A stretch of 64,000 nucleotides of DNA from contig JALIRH010000030.1 of NCBI GenBank assembly GCA_023055505.1, positions 7,188,001 through 7,252,000 on the forward strand, read 5' to 3'. The stretch is from Callipepla californica brunnescens (lineage: Eukaryota > Chordata > Aves > Galliformes > Odontophoridae). The notes beneath the pieces were generated by a model, which was not told where the DNA came from, searched no databases, and saw nothing but the letters and a program-made list of their open reading frames with translations. A program made the translations under genes and the position numbers. Position 1 is the first letter of the stretch, and the number at the start of each line of letters is the position of its first letter. This document shows positions 1-13,746 of the stretch, piece after piece.

Positions 1-94
1 AAGGGAATATAGCAGCAGAACAAGGGAAATTGGCTTAGAACTGGAAGGGGATGCAGTTTAGACTAGATACTAGGAGAAATTCCACCTGTGAGGG
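1..94 (+). repeat. CR1 LINE 3' fragment
   Basis: This is the end of a CR1 ORF2 and the start of its 3' tail. It is almost the same as 30691-30788, which is the tail of a longer, clearly recognisable CR1 RT fragment. The family 1 provirus starts right after it at both places. The match to CR1 is by eye. Confidence 0.7.
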
Positions 95-399
95 TGTCAT
101 GGTTTTCTGATTTTTGGCATTGGTATTCCACATCATAACATCATGTAGTGCATTAAGAGTTAACGACTTAATAGTCCAGCTCTATGGATCATTGATAATT
201 CCGGGTATACTTGTCTCCGAAGAGAAGAACTACATTCCCCAGAGGACTTTGCAATGCTTTGCATTTTTACGTATTTCCGTTCAGAGGGAAAAGATAAAAA
301 TTGTCTGCGGTCACGGGACACTCTCTTTCCTTTGGGATCGACTCAGCATTGGGTGCTCGCTGCTGTCTCGCCTTTAGCGTTAGCGTAAGGGTCTGGCTT
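95..399 (+). repeat. 5' LTR, truncated
   Basis: It matches the first part of the 3' LTR at 4056 onward, including a TATA-like GATAAAAA at about 292 and the CpG-bearing segment near 365-390. Similarity stops at about 399, where the sequence passes straight into gag. The U5 end, the primer-binding site and the leader are missing. Confidence 0.8.
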
Positions 400-429
400 A
401 TACCAATCAGACCTTATTCACTACTATCC

Positions 430-755
430 CAGAGAGGCATAGAGTTTTTGAAATAGAGCAAGAGAGTCTCCGAGCTGAAAGGGATGGTGTCCATATCCAG
501 AAAGAGAGTCTTTTAGCTGACAGTCAGACTCTCCTGTCCAATTTAGACAGCCTCCAGTCTGATCGAGACATCTTCCAGACCAAGCAAGTCGCTTTTCAGA
601 TTGAGAAAAACGCCCTCCAGGCCGAAAGACATGCTCTCCAACCTGAGCAAGACACCCTCCAACCAGAAAGATACACCCTCCAGTCTGAGTGAGACATCCT
701 CCTGTCTGAACGGTACTCCTTCAGAACTGAGCAAGGTGCCTACCAGCCACAATAG
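430..755 (+). repeat. 21-bp tandem repeat coding a Gag coiled coil
   Basis: From about 430, and most clearly at 600-750, the sequence is built of 21-nt units that code 7-residue units of the type E-x-x-x-L-Q-x. A leucine at the same place in each unit predicts a long coiled coil, typical of an ERV-L Gag N terminus. One unit has an in-frame TGA (about 688-690). The same units and the same TGA occur in copy 2 at about 30905-31080. The open frame on the opposite strand is only the shadow of these units. Confidence 0.7.
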
Positions 756-800
756 CCCGTGCCCCTCAGCCAGGTGTGGGGAAAGGGATAATAGAGTGTA

Positions 801-3800
801 TTGGACTGTGTGGATTCGATGGCCTGGCACATCAGAACCACAGAAATATAAGGCACTGGTGGACACTGGTGCACAATGCACTCTAACGCCCTCGAGTCAC
901 CAAGGGACAGAATTAATCTATATTTCTGGGGTGACTGGGGGTTCCCAAGTGTTGACCAAGTTGGAGGCAGAAATAAGCCTCACTGGTAAAAAATGACAAA
1001 ATTCTGAGAGTCCTATTGTGAATGGCCCAGGGGCTCCATGTATACTTGGTACTGATTACCTCAAAAGGAGATATTTTAAGGATTCCAAAGTGTATCGATA
1101 GGCTTTTGGAATAGCTGCTGTGGATGCAGATAACATTAAGCAGCTGTCTGCTTTGTCTGGCCTGCCAGAAGATCCGTCTGTTGTGGGGTTGCTACAAGTG
1201 GAGAAGCAACAGGTCCCGATTCTACAAAAACGATGCACAGACGGCAGTACCGCACTAATAGGGATTCCTTGCTCCCCATTCATAACCTGATTCGTCAGCT
1301 AGAGAGCCAGGGAGTGATCAGCAAAACTCACTCCCCATTTAACAGCCCCATATGGCCAGTGCGTAAAGCCAACGGAGAATGGAGGTTGACGGTAGATGTC
1401 CGTGGCCTGAATGAAGTCACACCCCCACTGAGTGCTGCTGTGCCGGACATGCTTCAACTCCAGTATGAACTGGAGTCAAAAGCAGCCAAGTGGTATGCCA
1501 CCACTGACATTGCCAATGCCTTCTTTTCAATTCCTCTGGCCACAGAATGGAGACCGCAGTTTGCTTTCAGGTGGAGGGGCGTTCAGTACCTGGAACCGTT
1601 CGCCCCAGGGGTGGAGTCACGGCCCAACCATTTGCCATGGGTTGATCCAAACTGCATTGGAACAGGGCAGTGCTCCTGAGCACTTACAATACATTGATGA
1701 CATCATTGTGTGGGGCAATACAGCAGGGGAAGTTGTTAAGAAAGGAGAGAGAATAATTCAGATCCTCCTGCGAGCTGGCTTCGCTATTAAGCGAGGCAAA
1801 GTGAAAGGGCCTGCACAGGAAATTCAGTTCCTAGGAATAAAGTGGCAAGATGGACGTCGTCACATCCCAACAGATGTGATTGACAAAATCATTGCTATGT
1901 CTCCACCCACTAGTAAGACAGAGACCCAAGCTTTTCTGGGTGTAGTGGACTTTTGGAGAATGCATGTTCCAAACTACAGCCTCATTGTGAGCCCTCTCTT
2001 TCGGGTGATGCGGAAGAAGACTGATTTTGTATGGGGTCCTGAACAGCAGCAGGCTTTTGAGCAAATGAAGCAGGAGATGGCCCGTGCTGTGGCCCTGGGG
2101 CCAGTGCGGACGGGACAGGATGTAAAGAACATCCTCTACACTGCTGCTGGAAAGGAAGGTCCCACTTGGAGTTTGTGGCAATGAGCTTCTGGAGAGACCC
2201 AAGGCCGACCCCTTGGATTCTGGAGTCGAGCATACAGGGGGTCTGAGGAGCGCTACACTCCAACTGAGAAGGAAATCTTAGCCGCGTACGAGGGGGTTCG
2301 AGCTGCTTCCGAAGTAATCGGTACTGAAGCACAGCTCCTTCTGGCACCTTGACTGCCAGTACTGAACTGGATGTTCAAAGGAAAGATTCCCTCCACCCAT
2401 CATGCTACCAATGCCACTTGGAGTAAGTGGATTGCGCTGATTACACAGCGAGCTTGCATGGGGAACCTCAGTCATCCAGGAATCCTAGAAGTGATCATGG
2501 ACTGGCCTGAAGGTAAAAAGTTTGGAACAACACCAGCAGAGGAGGTATCACGTGCTAAAGAGGCCCCACCATATAATGAACTACCAGACAATGAAAAGAG
2601 ATATGCCCTGTTCACAGATGGATCGTGTCTTATTGTGGGAAAGCACCGCAGATGGAAATCTGCAGTGTGGAGCCCCACACGACGAGTTGCGGAGGCCACT
2701 GAAGGAAAAGGAGAATCAAGCCAATTTGCAGAGGTAAAGGCTGTCCAACTGGCCTTAGATATTGCTGAACGTGAGAGGTGGCCAGTGCTTTATCTTTACA
2801 CTGACTCATGGATGGTGGCAAATGCCTTATGGGGGTGGTTACAGCAATGGGAACAAAATGGTTGGCAACGGAGGGGTAAACCTATTTGGGCTGCTGAACT
2901 GTGGAAAGATATTGCTGCCCGAGTAAAGAATATGGTTGTAAAGGTGTGCCATGTAGATGCTCATGTTCCTAAAAGCCGGGAAACTGAAGAACAACAGAAT
3001 AACCATCAGGTAGATCGAGCTGCCAAAGTTAAGGTGACTCAAGCTGACTTGGACTGGCAACATAAGAGTGAATTATTTTTAGCTCGATGGGCCCATGAGA
3101 CCTCGGGCCATCAAGGAAGGGATGCAACATATAAGTGGCCTAGAGACCGAGGGGTGGACTTAACTATGGATGCTATTGCACAGGTTATCCATGACTGTGA
3201 TACCTGCGCCAAAATTAAACAAGCCAAGAGGATGAAACCTCTTTGGGGAGAAGGGCGATGGCAAAAGTATAAATATGGGGAGCCGTGGCAGGTTGATTAT
3301 ATCACCTTGCCACGAACTCGCAATGGTAAGCGTTATGTGCTCACCATGGTGGAAGCAACCACTGGGTGGCTTGAAACATATGCAGTACCCCATGCTACCA
3401 CCCGAAACACCATTCTAGGTCTCGAGAAACAAGTCCTGTGGCGACATGGCACTCCAGAAAGAATTGAGTCTGATAATGGAACTCATTTTAAAAATTCTCT
3501 TGTAAATACTTGGGCCGAAGATCATGGCACTGAGTGGATTTATCATATCCCCTATCATGCACCAGCTTCTGGTAAAATTGAAAGGTACAATGGATTGTTG
3601 AAAACAATGTTGAAAGCAATGGGTGGTGGAACATTTAAGCACTGGTAGTAAAATTTGTCAGAAACCACCTGGTTGGTCAACACTCGAGGATCCATCAGTC
3701 GCGATGGTCCTGCCCAGTCCAGCTCTCTGCCTACTGTAGAGGGAGTTAAGGTCCCTGTAGTACATATGAAGAACACGTTGGGAAAAGCAGTTTGGGTCCT

Positions 3801-3942
3801 TCCAGCTTCTGGAGAGGGCACACCTCTCCGTGGAACTGTCTTTGCTCAGGGACCTGGGTCTACCTGGTGGGTGATGCAGAAGAATGGGGATGTTCAATGT
3901 GTACCACAAGGGAATTTGATGTCTGGAGACCGCCCTCAGTAA
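801..3942 (+). pseudogene. pol: pro-pol of family 1 copy 1 (protease, RT, RNase H, integrase)
   Basis: Order: aspartic protease with D-T-G-A near 862-873 and L-G-T-D-Y at about 1048-1062; reverse transcriptase from 1233 with YIDD near 1690; RNase H with TDGS near 2617 and the later TDSW motif near 2800; integrase with an HHCC zinc-binding region at about 3090-3210, catalytic D near 3295, D near 3472 and E near 3580; an SH3-like integrase C-terminal region to 3942. Breaks against copy 2: a TGG-to-TGA stop near 995, a 2-nt deletion near 1589 within RT, stops near 2182 and 2350, and a TAG at 3646. All catalytic motifs of RT, RNase H and integrase are still visible in pieces, but no full polyprotein can be made. 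Confidence 0.88.
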
Positions 3943-4055
3943 TTCTATGTATATACTTGTATATATGTTGTGTGTGTGTGTGATCTAATGCATGTTAATT
4001 ATTGTTCTTCTGTATGTATCAAGCATGATGTAGTGATGTGGAATAAGGGGTGGAA

Positions 4056-4310
4056 TGTCATGGTTTTATGATTTTTTGGTAATGGTATTCCACATCATAA
4101 CATCATGTAGTGAATTAAGAGTCAAAGAGAACTGCATTCCCCAGAAGACTTTGCAATGCTTTGTATTTTTTACGTGTTTTCTGCTCAGAGAGAACCGATA
4201 AAAACTCTCTGCGGTGACGGGACATTCTCTTTTTCCTCTAGGATCACATAGGAGTGGGTGCTCGCTGCCGTCCGCCTTCAGCGTTAGCATAAGGACTTCG
4301 GTTTATCGGG

Positions 4311-4347
<37 letters not shown>

Positions 4348-4593
4348 GCATTTTGTTTGATTCATTGGGCTTAATTCCAAATTGTATTGCATTATATTGT
4401 GTTATTTACTTCCTGGTGTCTTATTCAGTAAATTAGCTTTTCCCACTCAGATCATTGCCACTGTTTTGTTTCGGGGCTTGTCTTCCTTTTTCACTTTCCC
4501 TTTCCCCCTTCCCCTTGTCCGCGGTGTAGGCCTAGGGGTCTCCTTCCTCAGTTGTCGTGGGGCCAGGTCGAACCAGCTCACAAACCCCTGACA
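4056..4593 (+). repeat. 3' LTR of family 1 copy 1
   Basis: It runs TGTCATGG...CCTGACA, 538 bp. A TATA-like GATAAAAA stands near 4198. It contains a (CT)n tract at 4313-4344. The sequence just before it is purine rich (polypurine tract), as expected for plus-strand priming. Flanks: 5' GAGGG (90-94) and 3' CCCTG do not match, so no target duplication is visible. Confidence 0.85.
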
Positions 4594-4916
4594 CCCTGGA
4601 AACACAAAAAACAAACTTCAGTCTCCTCTCCAGCCCAGAGCCTTCCAATGCTAACACTGGGATATTGGGTTTCCTAGATCTCTGCAGATAAGGACATTCT
4701 TGCTTCCAATGTGTTCCTGCCCGGTTGGGCACAGCATTTCACAACAGGAGTTTGCAGTGACTCTGTCCCAGGGTCTTTCTCTGAGCGCTCTGGGAACCGA
4801 CCAGGGCGGGAGGGGGTGGTCACACAATTGTTTCTCATTCCAGTCTTCATCTATCTTGGCTGGTGCAAACTGCAACCATCACAACAGTCTGAATACACTT
4901 TCATCTAAATACACTT
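4594..4916 (+). other. spacer without recognisable genes
   Basis: This stretch between the provirus and block A is not repeated elsewhere in the window. I see no coding region, RNA gene or repeat in it. Confidence 0.5.
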
Positions 4917-6369
4917 TATGATGGACAATTGTCCCTCCTCACATTGCTAGGTAATGGAGTCTGCCAGCTCCCTCAAGGCATGGTTGTACACCAAATTCCT
5001 CCAGGGAAAGTCATAACCAATTTCTCCCAACAAAATCGGAACTTCTTGTTTTTCCACAGACCCCAGGATTCAACAAGTTACTTTAACCATTTGTCCAATG
5101 TGCCAATCATTGCAATTTTCAACAAGTTTCCTCTGCAGTTTCCCACAGCCAACTCCTCCATGTCTGGAATGTCTGGAATGTACAAACTGCCTTCACACAC
5201 TGTAACACACACACTGCTGCAGCTACAAAAGTAAGAAGCAAAGCTTAACACACTCTGCAGACCTGCCACATACACACACCACAGAGAGAGGAAAAAAATG
5301 ACACGCTTGGCACCCTCACAGTACTACTCACAGCCATGTTCACAGACAACATCACAATGCCGGCAACCATAACACAACACAGTTCCCAATAACCCTAGCT
5401 CTTCAGTTTCTCCTGGGGGTCTGGAATCTCTCAAGCACACCCTCACCACCGTTCTTGCAGGAAGATGCGTTGCCCAGGGGTCCTGAATCTCTCAAGTACT
5501 ACTCAAACCCCATTTCTCTTGGTGGGCTTTTCTAAACATGCCCTCACCACGTTGTTATCTGCGTCAAGTGACCACTGACTTCTTTTATTTCACAGTCAGC
5601 TTCATCCCTGAAACCTCTGACTCACTTACATCCACTTTTTCCCAGTTTGGAAGATTCCATTAATTATGAGACCACAGTGTGCCACTTTTAAAGACAATGT
5701 ATGTGGAATATGACAAAAATGTGCTTGCATCTTTTGAGGCAAAAGTATTCTATTATCACTCCAGTGATTCTTCTGAGGCAAAACCATTGGAGTCAGAAAA
5801 TAACATTCAATTTTGTTCCCAGTACAGAATTATTGAGGGAAAACAAGACTGTTCACCCGCAAAAGCTGAAATGGAAAGCTTTACAAGTAGCACATATGCA
5901 TTCTTTTTGCGATACTAATATATCGGTTCTTAAACTAATGTATTAATCCCTATGGCTAAGAAAACCAACCTATGTCACCTCTACACAAACTCCCAAGTAC
6001 CCTGAGAGCAGTTCCTTCTGGGTGGCCCTAAATTCTGTAGATATACACCAGTGAACATCAGAGCAGGCCGTCTAACAGCAGTGTGCTTAAGCATGCTCAC
6101 GCTTTCAAAAGAAGACCTAACAGAGAAACCAGGAGAAGTGGTAAGTACAAGAACTCAACCAGCTGCAGGGAGATGCTGTCCTCTGGACCAGGGCAGCTGG
6201 TGTTTGCTTCTTGCTGAGACATGGTCACGGCAGAAAGGAGTAAAAGGAAAGCAAGGCCTGGAAGATAGTGATGCCTGAGTACACGGATGTGCAAATGTCC
6301 CCAGCGAAGGAAGCAAAGACACCCCAGAAAGCAATACTTCATTAGCATAACAAAACTCAGCCCCCACCC

Positions 6370-6682
6370 TTCTTTAACTGCCCCCTCCCTCCCTCCCCTC
6401 CTGCTGTCCCCCGGGAGCAGATGTGAGCTGAGAATGAGCAGTGAAAGTGCCCGAGGCCTGGCAGACGGCTCGGGGCGTGCTCACTGTGGCACCTGAGCCT
6501 GTGCTGAAGCAGCCAGAGCCTGGCTGGAAGCCATCCGGGCAGCACCGCGGTGGCAGGAGGTGCACCAAGGCCGTCCTGCGGCCAGCTCCGGGCTGAGGGC
6601 ACTCGGCATCCTGTGCTCTGCGCGACTCCAAGGAGCCCGGTTGCCTGCAACAGAGCTGGGAGCAGCCTGCTCTGCACCCAAG
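6370..6682 (+). promoter_or_regulatory. GC-rich promoter and noncoding exon 1 of KRAB-ZNF gene A
   Basis: A GC- and CpG-rich stretch ends in a good splice donor (AAG|GTAGGT at 6682/6683). It is nearly identical in blocks C and D and stands about 2 kb upstream of the ATG exon, as expected for the 5' noncoding exon of a KRAB-zinc-finger gene. No TATA box is seen. The start of transcription cannot be placed. Long open frames on the minus strand here come from high GC content. Confidence 0.55.
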
Positions 6683-8457
6683 GTAGGTGCCCTTCGTGGT
6701 TCGTGCAGAGGAGCACACGCTGCCAGCAGCACCGGGTGGGACCCTGGTCCCGGCTCCATGTGCTGCCCGGCACGGCAGCTTTGCTGTGAGCACAGGAGGT
6801 CAGCGTACTCTGCTGTCCCGTTCTACCTCCATGATACAGCTCCCTCTGCGGACAGCACAAGAGGACCTTGATGCGCAGGTCAACACATGTGGATTCCTGT
6901 AAGCTTTAAAATAACAGGTGCTTTCTCTTGTGGGTCTTAATGGAAAGCCTCTAATAAGCGGGGAATTGCCACTGTGTCAACCCCTGAAGTACTGGGGACT
7001 GGGTGTTCTTTCTTGTGCTAACGTGTCCCAAGGGTTTTGTTCCAGCTGTCCAGGCAGCTGCAGATGCCTTTAGCACACAGCAGTGGGCCCCAAGCACATT
7101 GTCAGTGGAGCACGCTTTCATTTCAGACCTTCCACCTCGTGCCGTAGTGACTTGCGGAAACAAACTCTTTAACCCAGAGTGAGGTGATAAGGCAGGTAAG
7201 GTTATTCAGCACTGCGCTCACATGCCGGGTGCAAGGGGTTACCCTGTTAGAGACTATTATTTTATCCCATTGCCTCAAAGTCTGCTGATGAACATGTCCA
7301 AACTTGTCCTGGGGAAGGGTTGTGAAAGCCTTTGTCTAAGGGACAAGGAGATGGGCATGTCCTGGGACAATGAAAGAGAGACAAGCTGCCAATTAACACC
7401 CTTTTGTGTGGTACTTATCTCCGTGAGGAGATAGACATCTGAGGAGACTCTTGCATGGCACCCTAGAATGGGAGTTTTCACATAGGCAAGAGATTGGAGG
7501 ATAAAAAGAGGGATCGGATATGATAAGAATGTTCATGGTCTGTACAGGAGCTGAAATATTTCCTGTGACTTTTACCTTCTTTCTGGAATGCTACAGTCAG
7601 ATAGAAGGTAACACCAGGAGGCTGATGATGAACGGTGTCTCATGGAATGTCTACGGTTAATGCTTAGTTATTTTATTATTTTATTTGGCCATGATTAATT
7701 GCTAAAGTGTTAGAGATGTGATTTCAAATTTAGGTTCTGTTCCCTGTTCCTGTCTATTTCTGTTTTCCTTTCTTTCATATTTAGCTTCCAAACCTGGCAT
7801 TTTGCATGTAACACCTCTCCCCTTACTTCCTTGTGTGGCCCCTCGTGACATTGCCAATTTGTCACAGATGGATCCCAATACAATAAGCAATCAAAAGCTA
7901 CAGAGAAGCAGGACTATATTTATTGATAGACAGCACATCTGCAGTACTGATTTAACAGTGTCTTAACAAGATTGGATTACACACACAACTAAAGGAGCCC
8001 CTCCGACCGAGTCATGAGGCTCAGAGTGGTCCCCCTGTCTATGTCAACTCCTGAACCCACAGAAATAAGGAGCCTTTATGGACCTGGATCCAGTTCTAGT
8101 CCCAGACTTCTTCACAGCTTTGTGTGTAAAGAATCGTATGAGCACAGTCTCAGACATAACCTTAGAGAAGGTCACAAAACTCCAATCGAAGCGTGAGTCT
8201 CTTACAGCAGATCAGTATCGGCAAGGTGTCTGGACAAAAGGAAGTGAAGGATCTCTGCTAAGCTGTGACCTCGACCTTCCATCTGCTTTGGGGTAAGATG
8301 CCTGTCTCCTTGTCATGCTTTGCCTTTAGTCCCATGGTCAGTCAGCCTTCAGCAGTTCAACTGTCACCTGTCAGTTTTTCCTGTTGCACTGTTTGAGGCA
8401 GCTTTGTGATGATTACTGTTATTTAGCCAGAGTGTTATGAGTATAGTTGCTCAATGA

Positions 8458-11015
<2,558 letters not shown>

Positions 11016-11416
11016 AAGCACCTTCAGAATATGAGAACCTTCAGAAGCAGTTCCAGTCACGTTTCCTACCAGCACATGCACACTGCAGACAGAGCCTGCA
11101 ATGCCCCAGACATGGAATAGGTTCAACCAGAGCCACTGCCTGGTTACCCACTGTGGCTGTGTGTGGTGATAAACCACACAGTTCCCTTGTCCCAAGCGCG
11201 AGATGAGCTCCAACCACTGCTCGAACCCGCATCACATAGAAAGAGATCCACTCAGGGCAGGGACCACAGAAGTGCCAGCACTGCAGGAAGAGCTTCATCC
11301 AGAGCTCTGTCCACATTGAATATTGCTCAGTGCTCGTGAGGGGAATGCCCTGCAAGCGTCTGTGCTGCAGGAAGAATTTCTCTCAGGCCTGATTTCTCAT
11401 TTCTCATCGGAAAACC
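11016..11416 (+). pseudogene. fossil C2H2 fingers downstream of gene A
   Basis: After the TAG at 11013-11015 the sequence still codes decayed finger pieces in shifted frames. Near 11035-11080 there is an RTFRSSSSH-like helix followed by H-x3-H; near 11255-11330 there is KCQHCRKSF followed by QSSVHIEY; near 11350-11395 there is KRLCCRKNFSQ. They show that an ancestral array was longer. The same fossils follow copies B, C and D, so the loss came before the duplications. Confidence 0.65.
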
Positions 11417-11810
11417 CCCAGTACTGAGACCTTGAGAATGCTGGAGAACTCAGCATGAGAGAGACCCAGATGCTCCTCACCCATAGGAAGATTTTCCAAA
11501 GGAGATGGCTTTTTCTGGAACCCTCTGCAGAAATGACTTTATCCAGGAGCTTCAGATTTCCTTTCCTTGCTAACAAAAGAAATTCACTCACCATGCCTTC
11601 TTTTCTCCTCTGCTCTTCCTGCAAGCAGCTTTTGGATGCCATCTCCTAAGGAAAATCAGCTGTGTACGGATGTTCTGTGTGTCTGTGTGCATGTGCTGCT
11701 CTCAGAAGTTTCTGAGTGCACTGAGGAATGAAATACAAGGGTCAGGAAAGCAGTAACGTGGCTCGTGGAATTGTTCTGAAAATAACCTGTAGTTGATGGG
11801 GAAGGGGGTA

Positions 11811-11876
11811 AATAAAGTAGGAGAGTTGTTCTGGAGCTTTTGTCACTGTAGTATTGCTTATTGTTCTAAAAATAAA
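11811..11876 (+). terminator. polyadenylation signals of gene A
   Basis: Two AATAAA hexamers stand at 11811-11816 and 11871-11876, about 0.8 kb after the stop codon. Equivalent AATAAA sites are at 26973 (block C) and 45395 (block D). In block B the first site has become AATAAG, but a second AATAAA remains on the minus strand (19173-19178). Confidence 0.5.
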
Positions 11877-12469
11877 AGACCGCATGTGGATTGAGGAATG
11901 GTAGAAGGAAGTTTGATTCTGGTGCTGACTCCAGTCCACTGCTTTCATCGCAGGGAGGCATTTCTTTCACACAGGGTACACAAGCAGCTTATCCCCGCAG
12001 CTCAGAGGTCTCAGAGTGCTGTCCAGTGCATGCTTGCCTCTACTCTGAGCTTGAAGGTCTTTTCTGTGACCTTGGTTAAGTGTCTGCAAGACGTCCTGCA
12101 GTAGGGTCACCCCATTTGCTCGGCTCAGTACAATCAGCTGTGTTCAGTCCCCAGCTGCAAGGAGATGATTCTTGCAGTACGGCAGAGCGCTGCTACCTCC
12201 ATCTCAGGGAGCAGGGGCCTGGTGTAGTGCAGGAGAGGTAGAACATGGCCCTGGGGGTTGGTGGAACACAAAGCATCAAGGGAAATGCGTGGGGAAGAAG
12301 CAAGCAGCTGGGAGGCTGTGTAATCCCTAGCAAGTAGAGACAGCAGCCAAGCCAGGAGCTGTAGTGATTAACTGATCACCTGCATCCTATTAATTCCCGT
12401 CCTATGTCCTTGCTCATGTGTTTCCCCATTCCTTTCAGGTTTCCCCTAGAAGCATTCTGACTATTTTGT

Positions 12470-12935
12470 GCCAAGGCACAGATGGAGTTGAACTTGGCAA
12501 CGGATGTATAAAATAACAAGGGGTTCTACAGGAACTTAGGCACAGTGAGACAGACCAAGGAGAGTGTTCCCCCTCTGATAAATGAAGATGGAGAACTGGC
12601 TTCCTCATATGTGGAAAATGCTTAGAAAGGGCTAAATAAGTGCTTTGCCTTGGTCTTCACTTTTGGCCAGGCTCCTTTGTTTCTGCCAGGACCCTGGTCC
12701 TACAGGTGTGAGTGAGAGGTCCAGATTCCATCCCATTATCAACAGTGGAACAAGTTGGAGCCAGTCTCTGACCACCTTCTCCTCAACCTATATCAGTCCC
12801 ATACATCAGTAACTTTCTCAAGTCAAGATGTAGAAAACCCCACTTCTCTTTCCTCTTCCAACACACACTTATAAAGTATACAATGGAAATTCTTCCTCGA
12901 GAGGCTGCTGTCCCATGACTTCTGGAGGCTCCGCC
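12470..12935 (+). repeat. CR1 LINE fragment (ORF2, between endonuclease and RT)
   Basis: Translation gives a CR1 ORF2 linker ([14 protein letters not shown], then KCFALVFT-like) with several stops. It matches 47560-47998 in block D and is cut on the right by the family 2 provirus. Confidence 0.65.
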
Positions 12936-12945
12936 TCATCAGTAT

Positions 12946-13746
12946 TGTACTTTGGTATCCATACTGAACCCCCTAGTGGCCTCAGAGGCCATCATACAAC
13001 AGGCTGCCCAATTGGTGGCACATCTGGGGGAGACAGAGCGCCTGCAGGCTAGGCACAATGTCCGAATGGTGGTGGAAAGGTCGGAGATCCATCCACCACC
13101 ACGACCTAGGAGACCAGCCTCTAAGGTAATCCAATCTGGACCCATCAAGGTATCGAGAAGACAGATGTTTAATGACCTGCTGAGAGCAGGAGTTCGATTT
13201 GAAAAGATTGATGGGCAGCCTAATCAGGTATTAACTACAACTATGGAAACAGTTGCCCAATGATCAAAGATTCTAGTCCTCTCCCAAAAGGGAAGGAATT
13301 CGATTTATAGAACACATTCCACAAGACACATGGAATCTGGAAGATTTCATGGTGCCATCAAAAAAACGTAAACCTCCTCAGGCGGCCCGGGCAGCCACAG
13401 TCGAGCCGTCAGAGGAAAAAGACTTGGGGATTGCAGAGCTGATGGCATGACAGAGGAGCCAAAATTCCCCAGGACTAGGGTCTCTACAGGAGACCAGAGA
13501 CCCTATGTTGAATTAACTAAGGCTATGATAGGTGGGTTCGCGGGGCAGATGATCCCCTTAACCCAAACGTGGTTGAAACTGGGGGTTGGGCATCTTCCAC
13601 CCCGGGAGTACAATGTATCTATTGCCCCAGTTCCAGAGTACATCTTGGGGATAGACATCTTGTGGGGTCTGACTCTCCAGACCACTGTGGGAGAGTTCAG
13701 AATAAGGAAAGATGTATTAGTATCCAGGCGGTGCAGGCAATTTTAA
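12946..13746 (+). pseudogene. gag C-terminal and protease remnant of family 2 copy 1
   Basis: 12952-13260 codes a Gag segment with a basic, proline-rich middle and a conserved stretch (KVSRRQMFNDLLRAGVRFEK) also seen at 37033-37491 and 50129-50434 on minus. After a frame break, 13447-13746 codes a protease-like tail with YILGIDIL, the usual ILG motif of retropepsins. No D-T-G active-site triplet is seen before it, so that half of the protease is missing or unreadable. Confidence 0.6.

Larger units (their letters stand above)
95..4593 (+). mobile_element. ERV-L-like provirus, family 1, copy 1
   Basis: The element starts TGTCATGG at 95 and ends CCTGACA at 4593. It holds a shortened 5' LTR, a heptad-repeat gag remnant, protease, reverse transcriptase, RNase H and integrase, then a purine tract (about 4044-4055) and a complete 3' LTR. 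No env and no primer-binding site are present; the end of the 5' LTR and the leader are deleted. Assignment to class III (ERV-L) is inferred from the absence of env and from the capsid-like gag of the related copy at 58487-62061. Several stops and a 2-nt deletion make it dead. Confidence 0.85.

Noticed and set aside
430..755. CRISPR-like repeat array
   Set aside because: The repeats are contiguous 21-bp coding heptads without spacers, in a eukaryotic retroelement.
543..881. Leucine-rich minus-strand protein (also 30854-31087)
   Set aside because: It is the reverse complement of the 21-bp heptad units.
3655..3942. env gene in family 1
   Set aside because: The frame lacks signal peptide, cleavage site and membrane anchor and reads as an integrase C-terminal SH3-like domain.
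6357..6860. Open frames on both strands in the GC-rich first-exon region (also at 22103-22655 and 40068-40729)
   Set aside because: GC-rich sequence has few stops; the frames overlap each other and show no domain. A splice donor and the gene context support a noncoding exon.
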